From assembly GCF_000690905.1 (NCBI RefSeq), contig NZ_JMCL01000025.1:98014-162013 (forward strand): 64,000 bases of DNA. Direction: 5' to 3'. This DNA comes from Pseudomonas sp. Ant30-3 (GTDB lineage Bacteria > Pseudomonadota > Gammaproteobacteria > Pseudomonadales > Pseudomonadaceae). A program made the translations under genes and the position numbers. Positions 45,614 through 53,796 of this stretch are shown in pieces (position 1 is the stretch's first letter; the number at the start of each line of letters is the position of its first letter). The notes beneath the pieces are model-generated. The model was not told the origin of the DNA. It saw only the letters and a list, made by a program, of their open reading frames with translations, and searched no databases.

Positions 45614-46677
45614 TGCGGGCTTTCCTCGTCGATTTTCACTTTCTGGCCAGGTTTGAGGCTGTTCACGCCAGCACTGACAACGCGCTCGCCGGTCTTCACG
45701 CTGTTGGTCAACACAACGCTGCTGTCAGTGCGGCTGACAAGGCTGACGTCCCGTGGGGAAACGGTCTGCGTTTGCGGATCGACGACCCAGATGCGCGTCT
45801 TGCCGTCGACTTCCTGCAGCACGCTGATCGGCAGTTCGATACGCGGTTTGATCGTCGAGCTGAGGGTCACGCTGATCGCTGTGCCCAGACGAAAGCCTGG
45901 CGGCGTGTCGGTCAGCGTCAGGCGCGCGCGCCGGGTGCGGGTGGCGCTTTGTGCCTGGGGTTCGATTTCGCGAACGATGGCCGTAGTGGTGATGCTCGGG
46001 TCGAGTTGCGCGGCGACCTGAAACACCACGTCCGTGGGCAACTGCTCAACCAGGGTGTCAGGCAGGTCGATCACTGCTTCCTTGATGTCCGGTTGTGCCA
46101 GGGTCACGACCTGCTGGCCGGCCGTCACCACTTGCCCGGCTTCGGCATTCCACGCGGTGACGATGGATTTCTGATCGGTGCGCAATTCGACGTAACCGAG
46201 TTGGTCTTTGGCCTGGTCGACAGCCGCTTTCGCCTGATCGAGGGAGGCCTGAGTTGTTTTCAGATCAGTCTGGGCGATGTCCAGTTGCGCCTGCGCGCCA
46301 ACCCCGCGATTGAACAACTCCTGCTGGCGTCGCGCGTTGGCCTGGGCGTTGATGAGCTGTGCCTGGATGCGGGCGAGATCGCCTTGGGCCGAACGCAACT
46401 GGTTCTGCTGATCGGTGGGATCAAGGGTCGCGAGCAATGCGCCCTTCTCGACTTCAGCGCCCACGTCGACGTTGCGACTGGCGATGCGCCCCGGCACACG
46501 AAAGCCCAGATTGCTTTCATAACGCGCCTGAATGCTGCCGGCGAAACGGCCAAGGGTTTCTTCGTTCAAGGCCTCGACCTTGATCGACAATACCGGGCGC
46601 ACCGGCTCCGGGGGCGCTTCCTCTTTCGAGCAGGCCGCGAGCATGACAGCGGCGACCACCAGCCACAGACGCTTCAT
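45610..46677 (-). CDS. triB: RND periplasmic adaptor protein, second (TriB-like)
   Basis: This 355-aa lipoprotein has lipobox LAAC at residues 13-16 and an N-terminal beta-barrel/lipoyl part (SNLGFRVPGRIASRNVDVGA). A coiled-coil hairpin (about 100-165, LRSAQGDLARIQAQLINAQA...) and C-terminal membrane-proximal domain follow. It overlaps both neighbours by 4 bases (ATGA), so the three genes form one tightly coupled operon. Two different adaptors in one operon is the hallmark of TriABC-type pumps. Confidence 0.83.
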   Translation of the reverse strand: MKRLWLVVAAVMLAACSKEEAPPEPVRPVLSIKVEALNEETLGRFAGSIQARYESNLGFRVPGRIASRNVDVGAEVEKGALLATLDPTDQQNQLRSAQGDLARIQAQLINAQANARRQQELFNRGVGAQAQLDIAQTDLKTTQASLDQAKAAVDQAKDQLGYVELRTDQKSIVTAWNAEAGQVVTAGQQVVTLAQPDIKEAVIDLPDTLVEQLPTDVVFQVAAQLDPSITTTAIVREIEPQAQSATRTRRARLTLTDTPPGFRLGTAISVTLSSTIKPRIELPISVLQEVDGKTRIWVVDPQTQTVSPRDVSLVSRTDSSVVLTNSVKTGERVVSAGVNSLKPGQKVKIDEESPQ

Positions 46678-47777
46678 GGCTGAGCTCCTTCGACAAGATC
46701 CTTATAAGTGTTTTCGGCGATTTCCACCTTCACGCCCGGGTGCAACAACTGGCCGCCGGCGATCACAACTTTCTCGCCGCCCTTGAGGCCCTCGCTGATG
46801 ACCACGTGGCCGGTCAGATAACGGCCGACAGTGACTGTATGCAACTGCGCCTTGCCTTCGGCATCCACCAGCCACACGGCCGGATCGCTGAGATTTTTGG
46901 TCAGCGCCGACCACGGCAGCTCAACCGCCGATTTGCCCGGTGTCTTGGCGGTGGCGCTGACCACCGAACCGAGTTGCATGCCTTGTGGCAAATGATCAAG
47001 GGTGACTTTGACTTGCACGGTGCCGGTCTGCGCTGACACCGCGGGGGTGATTTCCCGAACGGTGCCGGTGGTTTTGATCGATGGGTTCTCCAGCAGGCTG
47101 ACCTCCACCGTCTTATCAGAAGGGGCTTCGCTCAACAGCGATTCATAGATGTTGAACACGGCGTCGCGCTCACCGTCCCGGGCCAGGCTGAAAATCGGCA
47201 CCGTGGCCTGCACCACCTGGCCGACTTCAGCCTGACGCGCCGTGATCACGCCTGGCGCGTCGGCGATCAGCGCGGTGTAGCTCAACTGATCGCGGGCGTT
47301 GGCCAGTTGCGCCTGGGCCGCCGCCAGCGCACTTTGGCTGCTGCGCAACGCGGCTTGAGCGGAGTCGTATTCGCTTTTGCTGGTGTAGCCCTTGGGCAAG
47401 AGTTTTTCCTGGCGTACAAAAGCTGCAGCGGTCTGCTTGACCCGCGCCTGTTCGGCGGCGACTTGTGCTTGCGCAGAGTTGACGTTGGTCTGCAGGTCCT
47501 TGGGATCAAGTTTAGCCAGCACCTGTTTGGCCGTCACGCGATCGCCCACATCAACCATGCGCTGAATGATCTTGCCGCCCACGCGAAACGACAGTTCAGT
47601 CTGGACCCGCGCCTGGACATCGCCGGTGAGGGTCACTGAAGCGGCATAATCAGTGGATTTGACGGCTTGCACGAACACCCGCGGACGGTCCTTTTCGACC
47701 TGCGGTTTATCACCACACGCGGTAAGCAACGTCAGCAGGCTCAGGCCAACCACTGTTTTCAATCGGGGACCAGCCAT
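46674..47777 (-). CDS. triA: RND periplasmic adaptor protein, first (TriA-like)
   Basis: The 367-aa lipoprotein has lipobox LTAC (residues 18-21), LSFRVGGKIIQRMVDVGDRV of the lipoyl half, a coiled coil around 95-160 (VNSAQAQVAAEQARVKQTAA) and the barrel segment APGVITARQAEVGQVV. It is the first gene of the efflux operon and is divergent from the AAA-ATPase gene across 135 bp. No TetR/MarR regulator lies next to it. Confidence 0.83.
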   Translation of the reverse strand: MAGPRLKTVVGLSLLTLLTACGDKPQVEKDRPRVFVQAVKSTDYAASVTLTGDVQARVQTELSFRVGGKIIQRMVDVGDRVTAKQVLAKLDPKDLQTNVNSAQAQVAAEQARVKQTAAAFVRQEKLLPKGYTSKSEYDSAQAALRSSQSALAAAQAQLANARDQLSYTALIADAPGVITARQAEVGQVVQATVPIFSLARDGERDAVFNIYESLLSEAPSDKTVEVSLLENPSIKTTGTVREITPAVSAQTGTVQVKVTLDHLPQGMQLGSVVSATAKTPGKSAVELPWSALTKNLSDPAVWLVDAEGKAQLHTVTVGRYLTGHVVISEGLKGGEKVVIAGGQLLHPGVKVEIAENTYKDLVEGAQP

Positions 47778-47912
47778 GCAAACTCCTTTGCGTTGTACGG
47801 ACGTGCCAGTGACGATACGACTGTGAGCTTAGAACAGGGTTCAACAGGCGCACAGGTTTGCTTAGCACTCTGTGAGAACGAGCCTGACGACCCATTTACA
47901 AGGAAGCTTCTC

Positions 47913-49073
47913 ATGCTCAAAACGCTCGCGGTAGCCAATTACCGCTCGATCAACAAATTGGTGATTCCGCTGGGCCGATTGAATCTGATTACCGGCCCCA
48001 ATGGCAGCGGCAAATCCAATCTCTATCGCGCGCTGCGCCTGCTGGCGGAAACCGCTCAGGGCGGTGTGGTTAATGCGCTGGCCCGTGAAGGCGGGCTGGA
48101 TTCAACGTTTTGGGCCGGGCCGGAAAACATCACCCGGCGCATGCGTAATGGTGAAGTACCGATCGAGGCCACCGTTCGCCACGGCGTCAAACGCCTGCGA
48201 CTGGGGTTTGCGGGTGAGGATTTCAGCTACGCAATCGCCCTTGGATTGCCAGAGCCCAGCCATTCGGCCTTTTCGCTGGACCCGGAAATAAAAAAGGAAT
48301 GCATCTGGAGCGGCCCGTTTTACCGCCCCGCCAGTCTGCTGGTCGAGCGCAATGGCCCAATGATCCGTGCGCGTGAAGGCCGCAGTTGGGAAGTGCTGGC
48401 GCAACACACACCGATTTTCGACAGCCTGTTCGATCAGGTCGGCAGCTTCCAGACATCACCGGAAGTCATGCAACTGCGCGAGTTCATTCGTCGCTGGCGG
48501 TTTTACGATCACTTTCGCAGCGACGCCGATGCACCGGTGCGGCAACCGCAACTGGGCACGCGCACTCCGGTGCTGCATCACGACGGACGAGACCTGGCTG
48601 CCGCGCTGCAAACCATCCGCGAAATCGGTGATCCCGAAGCCTTGCAACTGGCGATCAGCGATGCCTTCCCCGGGGCAAGACTGAACATCGCCACCTTGCA
48701 GGGCGGACGATTCGCCATCGAATTTCATCAGGAGGGTTTGCTGCGGCCCTTGTCGGCAGCCGAACTGTCGGACGGCACGTTGCGTTATTTGCTGTTGGTC
48801 GCAGCATTGCTGACGCCTCGCCCACCGTCGTTGATGGTGCTGAACGAGCCGGAAACCAGCCTGCACCCTGACCTGTTACCGGCCTTGGCGCGGTTGATCA
48901 TTCGCGCGTCCGAGCAATGTCAGGTGTGGGTGGTATCGCATGCACGACGTTTGATCTCTGCTTTGCAGGAAGACCCGGAGTGCAATTGCATCGTGCTGGA
49001 AAAAACCCTCGGCCAGACCGGACTGGTTGGCCAACGGCTGCTGGACGAGCCCGCGTGGTATTGGCCGGACTGA
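47913..49073 (+). CDS. AAA-type (RecF/OLD-like) ATPase
   Basis: This 386-aa SMC/RecF-like ATPase has MLKTLAVANYRSINKLVIPL, Walker A ITGPNGSGKSNLYRAL (about 26-41), signature-like LSAAELSDGTLRYLLLVAAL and Walker B LMVLNEPETSLHPDLLPALA. D-loop/H-loop VVSHARRLISAL follows. There is no TOPRIM nuclease domain, so it is not a full OLD nuclease. It matches stand-alone AAA_21 ATPases. The ATG at 47913 has AAGGAAG upstream. No partner nuclease or defence gene is adjacent. Function unknown. Confidence 0.82.
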   Translation: MLKTLAVANYRSINKLVIPLGRLNLITGPNGSGKSNLYRALRLLAETAQGGVVNALAREGGLDSTFWAGPENITRRMRNGEVPIEATVRHGVKRLRLGFAGEDFSYAIALGLPEPSHSAFSLDPEIKKECIWSGPFYRPASLLVERNGPMIRAREGRSWEVLAQHTPIFDSLFDQVGSFQTSPEVMQLREFIRRWRFYDHFRSDADAPVRQPQLGTRTPVLHHDGRDLAAALQTIREIGDPEALQLAISDAFPGARLNIATLQGGRFAIEFHQEGLLRPLSAAELSDGTLRYLLLVAALLTPRPPSLMVLNEPETSLHPDLLPALARLIIRASEQCQVWVVSHARRLISALQEDPECNCIVLEKTLGQTGLVGQRLLDEPAWYWPD

Positions 49074-49211
49074 GGGGGTGCGTCACCAAGTCGAAGGACG
49101 ACAACTATTTTCCCTTTCGTTGTAGGAAGACTCCTTTTTTCGTACAACCCCTCCTAGGACGCGCCGTTTTTGCCCAGACTTACCCGGTCAAATCCTCGCA
49201 AGGAAGAGAAA

Positions 49212-49304
49212 ATGGCTGATGTAAAAGTGCCTCAGCGGTTGGACCCGCAGGATATCGTGAAGTGGTTGATAGCATTGCGCAGAGCGTTGAAGGGCAGGAT
49301 CTGA
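49212..49304 (+). CDS. Possible 30-aa small protein
   Basis: ATG at 49212 follows a strong AAGGAAGAG site. The frame encodes MADVKVPQRLDPQDIVKWLI followed by ALRRALKGRI and a TGA. The second half could be an amphipathic helix rich in Arg/Lys. It may be a real small protein or the remains of a longer gene. The surrounding 49074-49434 gap otherwise holds one REP and a terminator. Confidence 0.4.
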   Translation: MADVKVPQRLDPQDIVKWLIALRRALKGRI

Positions 49305-49327
49305 GCTCCCAAGAAAAAATCACTACC

Positions 49328-49359
49328 TGTGTAGGAGCTGCCGGAGGCTGCGATCTTTT
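49328..49359. repeat. Single REP-like element
   Basis: TGTGTAGGAGCTGCCGGAGG then CTGCGATCTTTT, the same subtype as at 5289-5320. Confidence 0.75.
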
Positions 49360-49377
49360 GCTTTGGATGCACACAAT

Positions 49378-49416
49378 AAAAACGCCGACGCTATTGCTAG
49401 CCGTCGGCGTTTTTTT
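49378..49416. terminator. Strong bidirectional terminator after the orphan metQ
   Basis: AAAAACGCCGACG and CGTCGGCGTTTTTTT are inverted around CTATTGCTAGC. The stem is 9 bp of mostly GC with T-runs on both strands. It lies 18 bp after the reverse-strand metQ-like stop. Confidence 0.9.
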
Positions 49417-49434
49417 GGAGCGTTACTTCGCCAA

Positions 49435-50217
49435 TCAGAACGCCGGCAATACCGCGCCGCTGTACTTCTTCTCGATGAAAGCTTTCACTTCAGGGCTGGT
49501 CAAGGCTTTGGCCAGTTTCTGAATCGCAGCGCTGTCCTTGTTGTCCGGACGCGCCACCAGGAAGTTCACGTAAGGCGAGTCGGCGCCTTCGATGATCAGC
49601 GCGTCTTTAGCCGGGTTCAGGCCCGCTTCCAGCGCGTAGTTGGTGTTGATCATGTCCAGGTCGACTTGATCCAGAACACGCGGGAGCATGGCGGATTCCA
49701 GTTCCTTGAACTTGAAGTTACGCGGGTTCTTGGCGATGTCTTTTGGCGTGGCCAGGGCGTTTTTCGGATCTTTCAATTCGATCAGGCCAGCCTTCTGCAG
49801 CAGGATCAACGCACGGCCACTGTTGCTGCCTTCGTTCGGGATGGCAATGGTCGCGCCGTCTTTCAGCTCAGCCAGGGACTTGACCTTTTTCGAGTAGCCG
49901 CCGAAGGGTTCTACGTGAACGCCGATCACGGTCACCAGATTGGTGCCTTTGCCTTCGTTGAAGCTTTTCAGGTACGGCAGAGTCTGGAAGTAGTTGGCGT
50001 CCAGACGCTTCTGATCAACCTGCACGTTCGGCTGAACGTAATCGGTGAACACTTTGATTTCCAGGTCCACGCCTTCTTTGGCGAGGGCTGGTTTGATCAG
50101 TTCGAGAATCTCGGCGTGCGGAACCGGAGTCGCCGCAACCACCAGTTTTTCGCCAGCATTAGCCAGACCCGCAGTCAGGGCAGCCGCCAATGCGGTGAAC
50201 AACAGAACCTTTTTCAT
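49435..50217 (-). CDS. MetQ/NlpA-family substrate-binding protein, orphan
   Basis: The 260-aa protein has a signal peptide ending GLANA-GEKL and the NlpA/MetQ fold (VAATPVPHAEILELIKPALA, YVQPNVQVDQKRLDANYFQT, IPNEGSNSGRALILLQKAGL). No lipobox is seen, so it is a soluble periplasmic protein. No metN or metI gene lies next to it; the other MetQNI set is 13 kb away and has its own MetQ. It may feed that or another transporter. It is probably monocistronic with a strong terminator downstream. Confidence 0.88.
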   Translation of the reverse strand: MKKVLLFTALAAALTAGLANAGEKLVVAATPVPHAEILELIKPALAKEGVDLEIKVFTDYVQPNVQVDQKRLDANYFQTLPYLKSFNEGKGTNLVTVIGVHVEPFGGYSKKVKSLAELKDGATIAIPNEGSNSGRALILLQKAGLIELKDPKNALATPKDIAKNPRNFKFKELESAMLPRVLDQVDLDMINTNYALEAGLNPAKDALIIEGADSPYVNFLVARPDNKDSAAIQKLAKALTSPEVKAFIEKKYSGAVLPAF

Positions 50218-50387
50218 GCAGTGTCCTTATCGAATATCACGGTCGTCATCGACGACGGCTTGTTTAGTACGAGTGCCAGTGAAGTGCTATCGCTGGCGTG
50301 ACGCGGACAATACCGGGATTTTTTATTCCGCAACAATATCTTTTATTCACTTTCATATTCCATTTTGTTCATACAGCGAGCGCTAGT

Positions 50388-50577
50388 GTTGTAGCAGCTG
50401 CCGAAGACTGCGTTTCCATTCTGCTCAAACAGCGAGAGATTCCGTCGTAGCAGCTGCCGAAGGCTGCGTTCGACTGCGCAGCAGTCGCAAAAAGGACATT
50501 AGAGTTCTGTGCAAAAGCGCAGCGTTCAGGTTACGAGCGCTTCGCACTCGGACGCAGCCTTCGGCAGCTGCTACAGA
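50388..50577. repeat. Cluster of three REP elements
   Basis: Two direct copies of GTAGCAGCTGCCGAAGRCTG (50390 and 50449) and one inverted copy (GACGCAGCCTTCGGCAGCTG, 50551-50570) fill most of the 50218-50570 gap. The inverted copy abuts and supplies the stop codon of the SfnR-like gene. The metQ-like promoter should lie at 50220-50385. Confidence 0.88.
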
Positions 50578-51503
50578 TTTTGCGTTAGCCTTTCCAGCAA
50601 ATGCTTCAATTCGGATCGCTCGGTTGGGGTGCCATTTTTGATTATTTGGGCAACCTGCTGTTCGATTTGCAGCCGCGAGGCCAGAGGCTCAGGCAGATTC
50701 AAATGTGCCGGCAGGATCTCGTCCCCGGTACTCACCAGCAACGCAAAATGAATCACGTTTTCCAGCTCTCGCGTATTGCCCGGCCAGCTGTGCTGCTCAA
50801 GTACCTGCTGCGCCGCATGGCTGATCAACGGCACCGGTAGAGCGAGGCGCTGGCTATAGATGCCGAGAAAATATTCGGACAGCGACAGGATATCGCCGAC
50901 ACGCTCGCGCAATGCCGGCAATTCGAGCTGGCCTTCTTTGAGGTAGTGATAAAGGCGCTCATGGAATTTCCCGGCGGCGACCGCTTGCGCCAGGTCGATA
51001 CTGGTGGCGGCAACCAGACGCACGTCCACCGGGCTAGGTTGAGGGGCACCTACGCGGGTGACTTCGTGATTCTCCAGGGCCGCGAGCAATTTAATCTGAA
51101 TCGGCAGCGGCAAATCGCCGATTTCATCCAGGTACAACGTGCCGCCGTTGGCCGAACCAAACCAGCCCGCCCGACTGCTGGCCGATCCGCTGTGACTGCC
51201 AGCCGCGTAGCCGAACAATTCGGCGTTGGCATACGTCGGGCTGATCGCGCCGCAATTGACTGAAACGAACAGCCCGCCGCGATCACTCGCACGATGAATG
51301 TGCCGCGCCAGCAACTCTTTACCGGTGCCGGTTTCGCCGCGGATCAACACCGAAATCGAGCGCAGTGCCAGTTGCTCAAGCTGCTGGCGCAATTGCCGCG
51401 AGCGCGGATCGACGAAAACCAATGCTTTGGCGCGAATGCTCAGCGGGCTTTTTTCTGCATCGGGAAAGGTCAGCAGTGGCTGACCGAAGGCTTCAAAATT
51501 CAT
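50571..51503 (-). CDS. SfnR-like AAA+ protein related to sigma-54 activators, degenerate
   Basis: This 310-aa protein has the sigma-54 interaction domain fold: Walker A GETGTGKELLARHIH (56-70), NCGAISPTYANAELFGY, Walker B GGTLYLDEIGDLPL and the sensor/arginine-finger segment FHERLYHYL. WPGNTRELENVIHFALL is near the C-terminus. It lacks a receiver or GAF domain, like SfnR, which controls sulfone use. Two features are odd. The GAFTGA loop reads GSHSGS (102-107), and the protein ends about 40 residues after the AAA+ core with no Fis-type helix-turn-helix. Its stop codon lies in a REP. It is 56 bp downstream of the RBBP9-like gene on the same strand. Confidence 0.8.
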   Translation of the reverse strand: MNFEAFGQPLLTFPDAEKSPLSIRAKALVFVDPRSRQLRQQLEQLALRSISVLIRGETGTGKELLARHIHRASDRGGLFVSVNCGAISPTYANAELFGYAAGSHSGSASSRAGWFGSANGGTLYLDEIGDLPLPIQIKLLAALENHEVTRVGAPQPSPVDVRLVAATSIDLAQAVAAGKFHERLYHYLKEGQLELPALRERVGDILSLSEYFLGIYSQRLALPVPLISHAAQQVLEQHSWPGNTRELENVIHFALLVSTGDEILPAHLNLPEPLASRLQIEQQVAQIIKNGTPTERSELKHLLERLTQNL

Positions 51504-51559
51504 GGCAGGCTCCCGCCCAAAACCGCCGGCAGACGGGGGCGTCTAGAAAAAAATGATGC

Positions 51560-52141
51560 TCAAGCGCGACGCAGGGCGTGATGTTCCATGCGATGTTGCA
51601 GACGATAGAGATAGGCGAAACCTTGCTCCCAACGCTGATGCCCAGACTTCACATTGATGTGCCCGGCGCCCGTGAGAATTGCCGCTTCAGCGCCCCAGTT
51701 ACGCGCCAACTCCAGCGCACGTGGCGCACTGACGGCACTGTCGTTGTCGGCGCTGACGACCTGGCTGGGGAAAGGCAAAAGATCGCTCGGGATTGGCGCG
51801 AAGTTGCGCAGGGCCGGCGCGCACGCCGGGCGTTCGACGTCCGCCGGCGCGACCAGCAGCGCACCACGCACCTGCCGCAAAAACTGCGCAGGCGCACTCG
51901 CGGCCCAATGCGCTACGGTGATGCAGCCCAGGCTATGGGCGATCAGGATCACCGGGGTGCTGTCGGCAGCAATGGCTTCGGCGAGCGCGGCGACCCAGTC
52001 TTCACGTCGCGGTGTCAGCCAGTCGTCCTGCTCAACCCGTGCGCTGTTCGGCAGATTGTTGTGCCAATGGCTTTGCCAATGATCCTCCGCCGATCCTTGC
52101 CAGCCCGGCACAATCAGGTAGCGAATTGATTCGTTGCGCAT
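51560..52141 (-). CDS. RBBP9/YdeN-family alpha/beta hydrolase
   Basis: The 193-aa serine hydrolase has the nucleophile elbow IAHSLGCITV (Ser about 70), an Asp in VVSADNDSAV and catalytic His in TGAGHINVKSG. The N-terminal RYLIVPGWQGSAEDHWQSHW is typical of the family. Substrate unknown. It precedes the SfnR-like gene with a 56-bp gap, so they may be co-transcribed. The ATG is at 52139-52141 with GGAG upstream. Confidence 0.9.
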   Translation of the reverse strand: MRNESIRYLIVPGWQGSAEDHWQSHWHNNLPNSARVEQDDWLTPRREDWVAALAEAIAADSTPVILIAHSLGCITVAHWAASAPAQFLRQVRGALLVAPADVERPACAPALRNFAPIPSDLLPFPSQVVSADNDSAVSAPRALELARNWGAEAAILTGAGHINVKSGHQRWEQGFAYLYRLQHRMEHHALRRA

Positions 52142-52257
52142 GGGGAGCTCTCCTGCTGCGTGTCTGTTCCTGGCCGAGTATAAAGACGAGAGTTATATCC
52201 TCTAAGGAATAAGAAGCTATTTATTAAGACCCATAAAGAATATAAGCAGCTGCAAAA

Positions 52258-52351
52258 ACTGTCGGAGCTGGCTTGCCAGCGATAGCGTCTCCACTGACTC
52301 TCATCGGGTGTCCAGGCACCCGCCATCGCTGGCAAGCCAGCTCCTACAGGG
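52258..52351. repeat. REPIN upstream of the RBBP9-like gene
   Basis: GTCGGAGCTGGCTTGCCAGC and the mate CCATCGCTGGCAAGCCAGCT form an inverted pair with a smaller hairpin (GGGTGTCC...GGCACCC) between. Confidence 0.88.
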
Positions 52352-52622
52352 GTTGTGATGGGGATTGGAAAGCAGAATAAAAAAAGGACCGCACCCTGCC
52401 AAGGAGACGGCCCCGGAAAACTCAATGTTTCGTGTGATCAATCTGAAGCGACAATCGCATACCAATCGATATCCTTTAAAGGAATATTTAATTCGATTAA
52501 TAGATTACGATGGCATAAACAATCGACACTGCAGCGCCTTAAGCGTCCAACGCTGGCATTCAACGTAAAGGCTGTTTGGGTCAGATTGATGACGAAACCC
52601 TTGAGCATCCTTTCTATGTTCA
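52352..52622. other. AT-rich gap downstream of the desaturase gene, possible gene remnant
   Basis: No intact gene is supported. A forward frame from about 52425 (MFRVINLKRQSHTNRY...) reads about 47 codons to a stop near 52566. A +1 frame then continues as GQIDDETLEHPFYVHQPEAT. Both pieces look protein-like and the DNA is AT-rich, so this may be a decayed foreign gene. I do not recognise it. Confidence 0.3.
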
Positions 52623-53696
52623 TCAACCAGAGGCGACTGGCATCTTCCGGGTAACAGGAACGTCCTGCTGCACAAACCGATTCGCCCGTCCAAACGTGCC
52701 GAAATCATTAAACCGCACGCCCATCTCGCGCATTACCTTATGCGCTACCGGCACGGTCATCTGGCGAATATAAAACGGCTCTTTCACCACAAAATGATGA
52801 ATCCCATGGCTGCTGCCAAAATTGAAGCAGAACGCCTGCAACGGCCACATCCACCACGGGTTCAGCACCTGGGTCTGCTGGATCACGTTGCCCGGCTCGA
52901 CGTCGCCGTAGTAGTGCATGTTCGAACTGACAAAGTGCAGGCAAAAAGTGCGCAACACGTTCGGCCCGATGATCACGACAACAGCAATATCGATCACCAG
53001 CATGACGGACAGTGCGCTAGCCGACCAGTCAATCGGAACACCCAGTAACCAGGCGACACCGTTGGCCGCGTGGAACCCGAGGAACACATACCATGCGCCC
53101 CAATGCAGCAACGCCAGCGGCGCATAAACCTTCAGTACGCGTTTGCAGATGCTGAGCTTGTGCGCCCAGGTTTTCGCCCGCAGCATGCGGATGAACGCCG
53201 ACATCAGGTTGTCGCCGACCATCAACAATCGCGCAAATCCCCAAGGCTCGCCATTGGTGATGGCGCGCTCTTCCATGTCCGCTTCAGTGCCGGAGAATTT
53301 GTGATGGTTGAGGTGCAGGTGCCGGCGAATCCACGGGTTGATCGTGCTTGGCCGCGCCAGCCAGACCAGGCCCATCATCAAATTGTGCGGCACGCGCTGC
53401 TTTCTAAAGTACATGCTGTGAATCAGATCGTGTTCCAGCTCGTGGGTCAGCGAGGCGAAGAACGCGTTGAGCAACAGGCACATCCACCACGCCATGGAAC
53501 CGTTGATGTAGAGCATCGCCGAAGCAATCATGCCGGCCAGCGCGAAAGCTAGAATGCCCGCGCCGATCGCATCCTGATGATTGAGAACCGGGTAGCGCTG
53601 ACGCAATTCCACGCCTTTGGCCAGCACCACTTCGCGAATATGCGCAGATCGCTGTGCTGCATTCAGTCGCTGGGGACTTGCAGAAGTACCGTCCAT
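52623..53696 (-). CDS. Membrane fatty-acid desaturase
   Basis: The 357-aa di-iron desaturase has the three His boxes: HELEHD (about 85-90), HLHLNHH (about 125-131) and HGIHH near residue 295. Four hydrophobic segments match the inner-membrane desaturase layout. The FSGTEADMEERAITNGEPWG stretch between boxes is characteristic of a pseudomonad subgroup with unknown acyl substrate. A divergent AraC-type regulator gene starts 100 bp away and is a likely controller. Confidence 0.88.
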   Translation of the reverse strand: MDGTSASPQRLNAAQRSAHIREVVLAKGVELRQRYPVLNHQDAIGAGILAFALAGMIASAMLYINGSMAWWMCLLLNAFFASLTHELEHDLIHSMYFRKQRVPHNLMMGLVWLARPSTINPWIRRHLHLNHHKFSGTEADMEERAITNGEPWGFARLLMVGDNLMSAFIRMLRAKTWAHKLSICKRVLKVYAPLALLHWGAWYVFLGFHAANGVAWLLGVPIDWSASALSVMLVIDIAVVVIIGPNVLRTFCLHFVSSNMHYYGDVEPGNVIQQTQVLNPWWMWPLQAFCFNFGSSHGIHHFVVKEPFYIRQMTVPVAHKVMREMGVRFNDFGTFGRANRFVQQDVPVTRKMPVASG

Positions 53697-53796
53697 GCTT
53701 CCATCCTCTGGTTATAGGTGTTTGCATCCTGCCGTGTGAACCGGCAAACCGTGGTAGCCGTGAACGCCAACCTGTTGACCGGAAGCGCCAATCAGT

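Noticed and set aside
50388..50577. Repeated units resembling a small CRISPR array
   Set aside because: The repeats are Pseudomonas REPs in mixed orientation with irregular spacing, and no cas genes are present.
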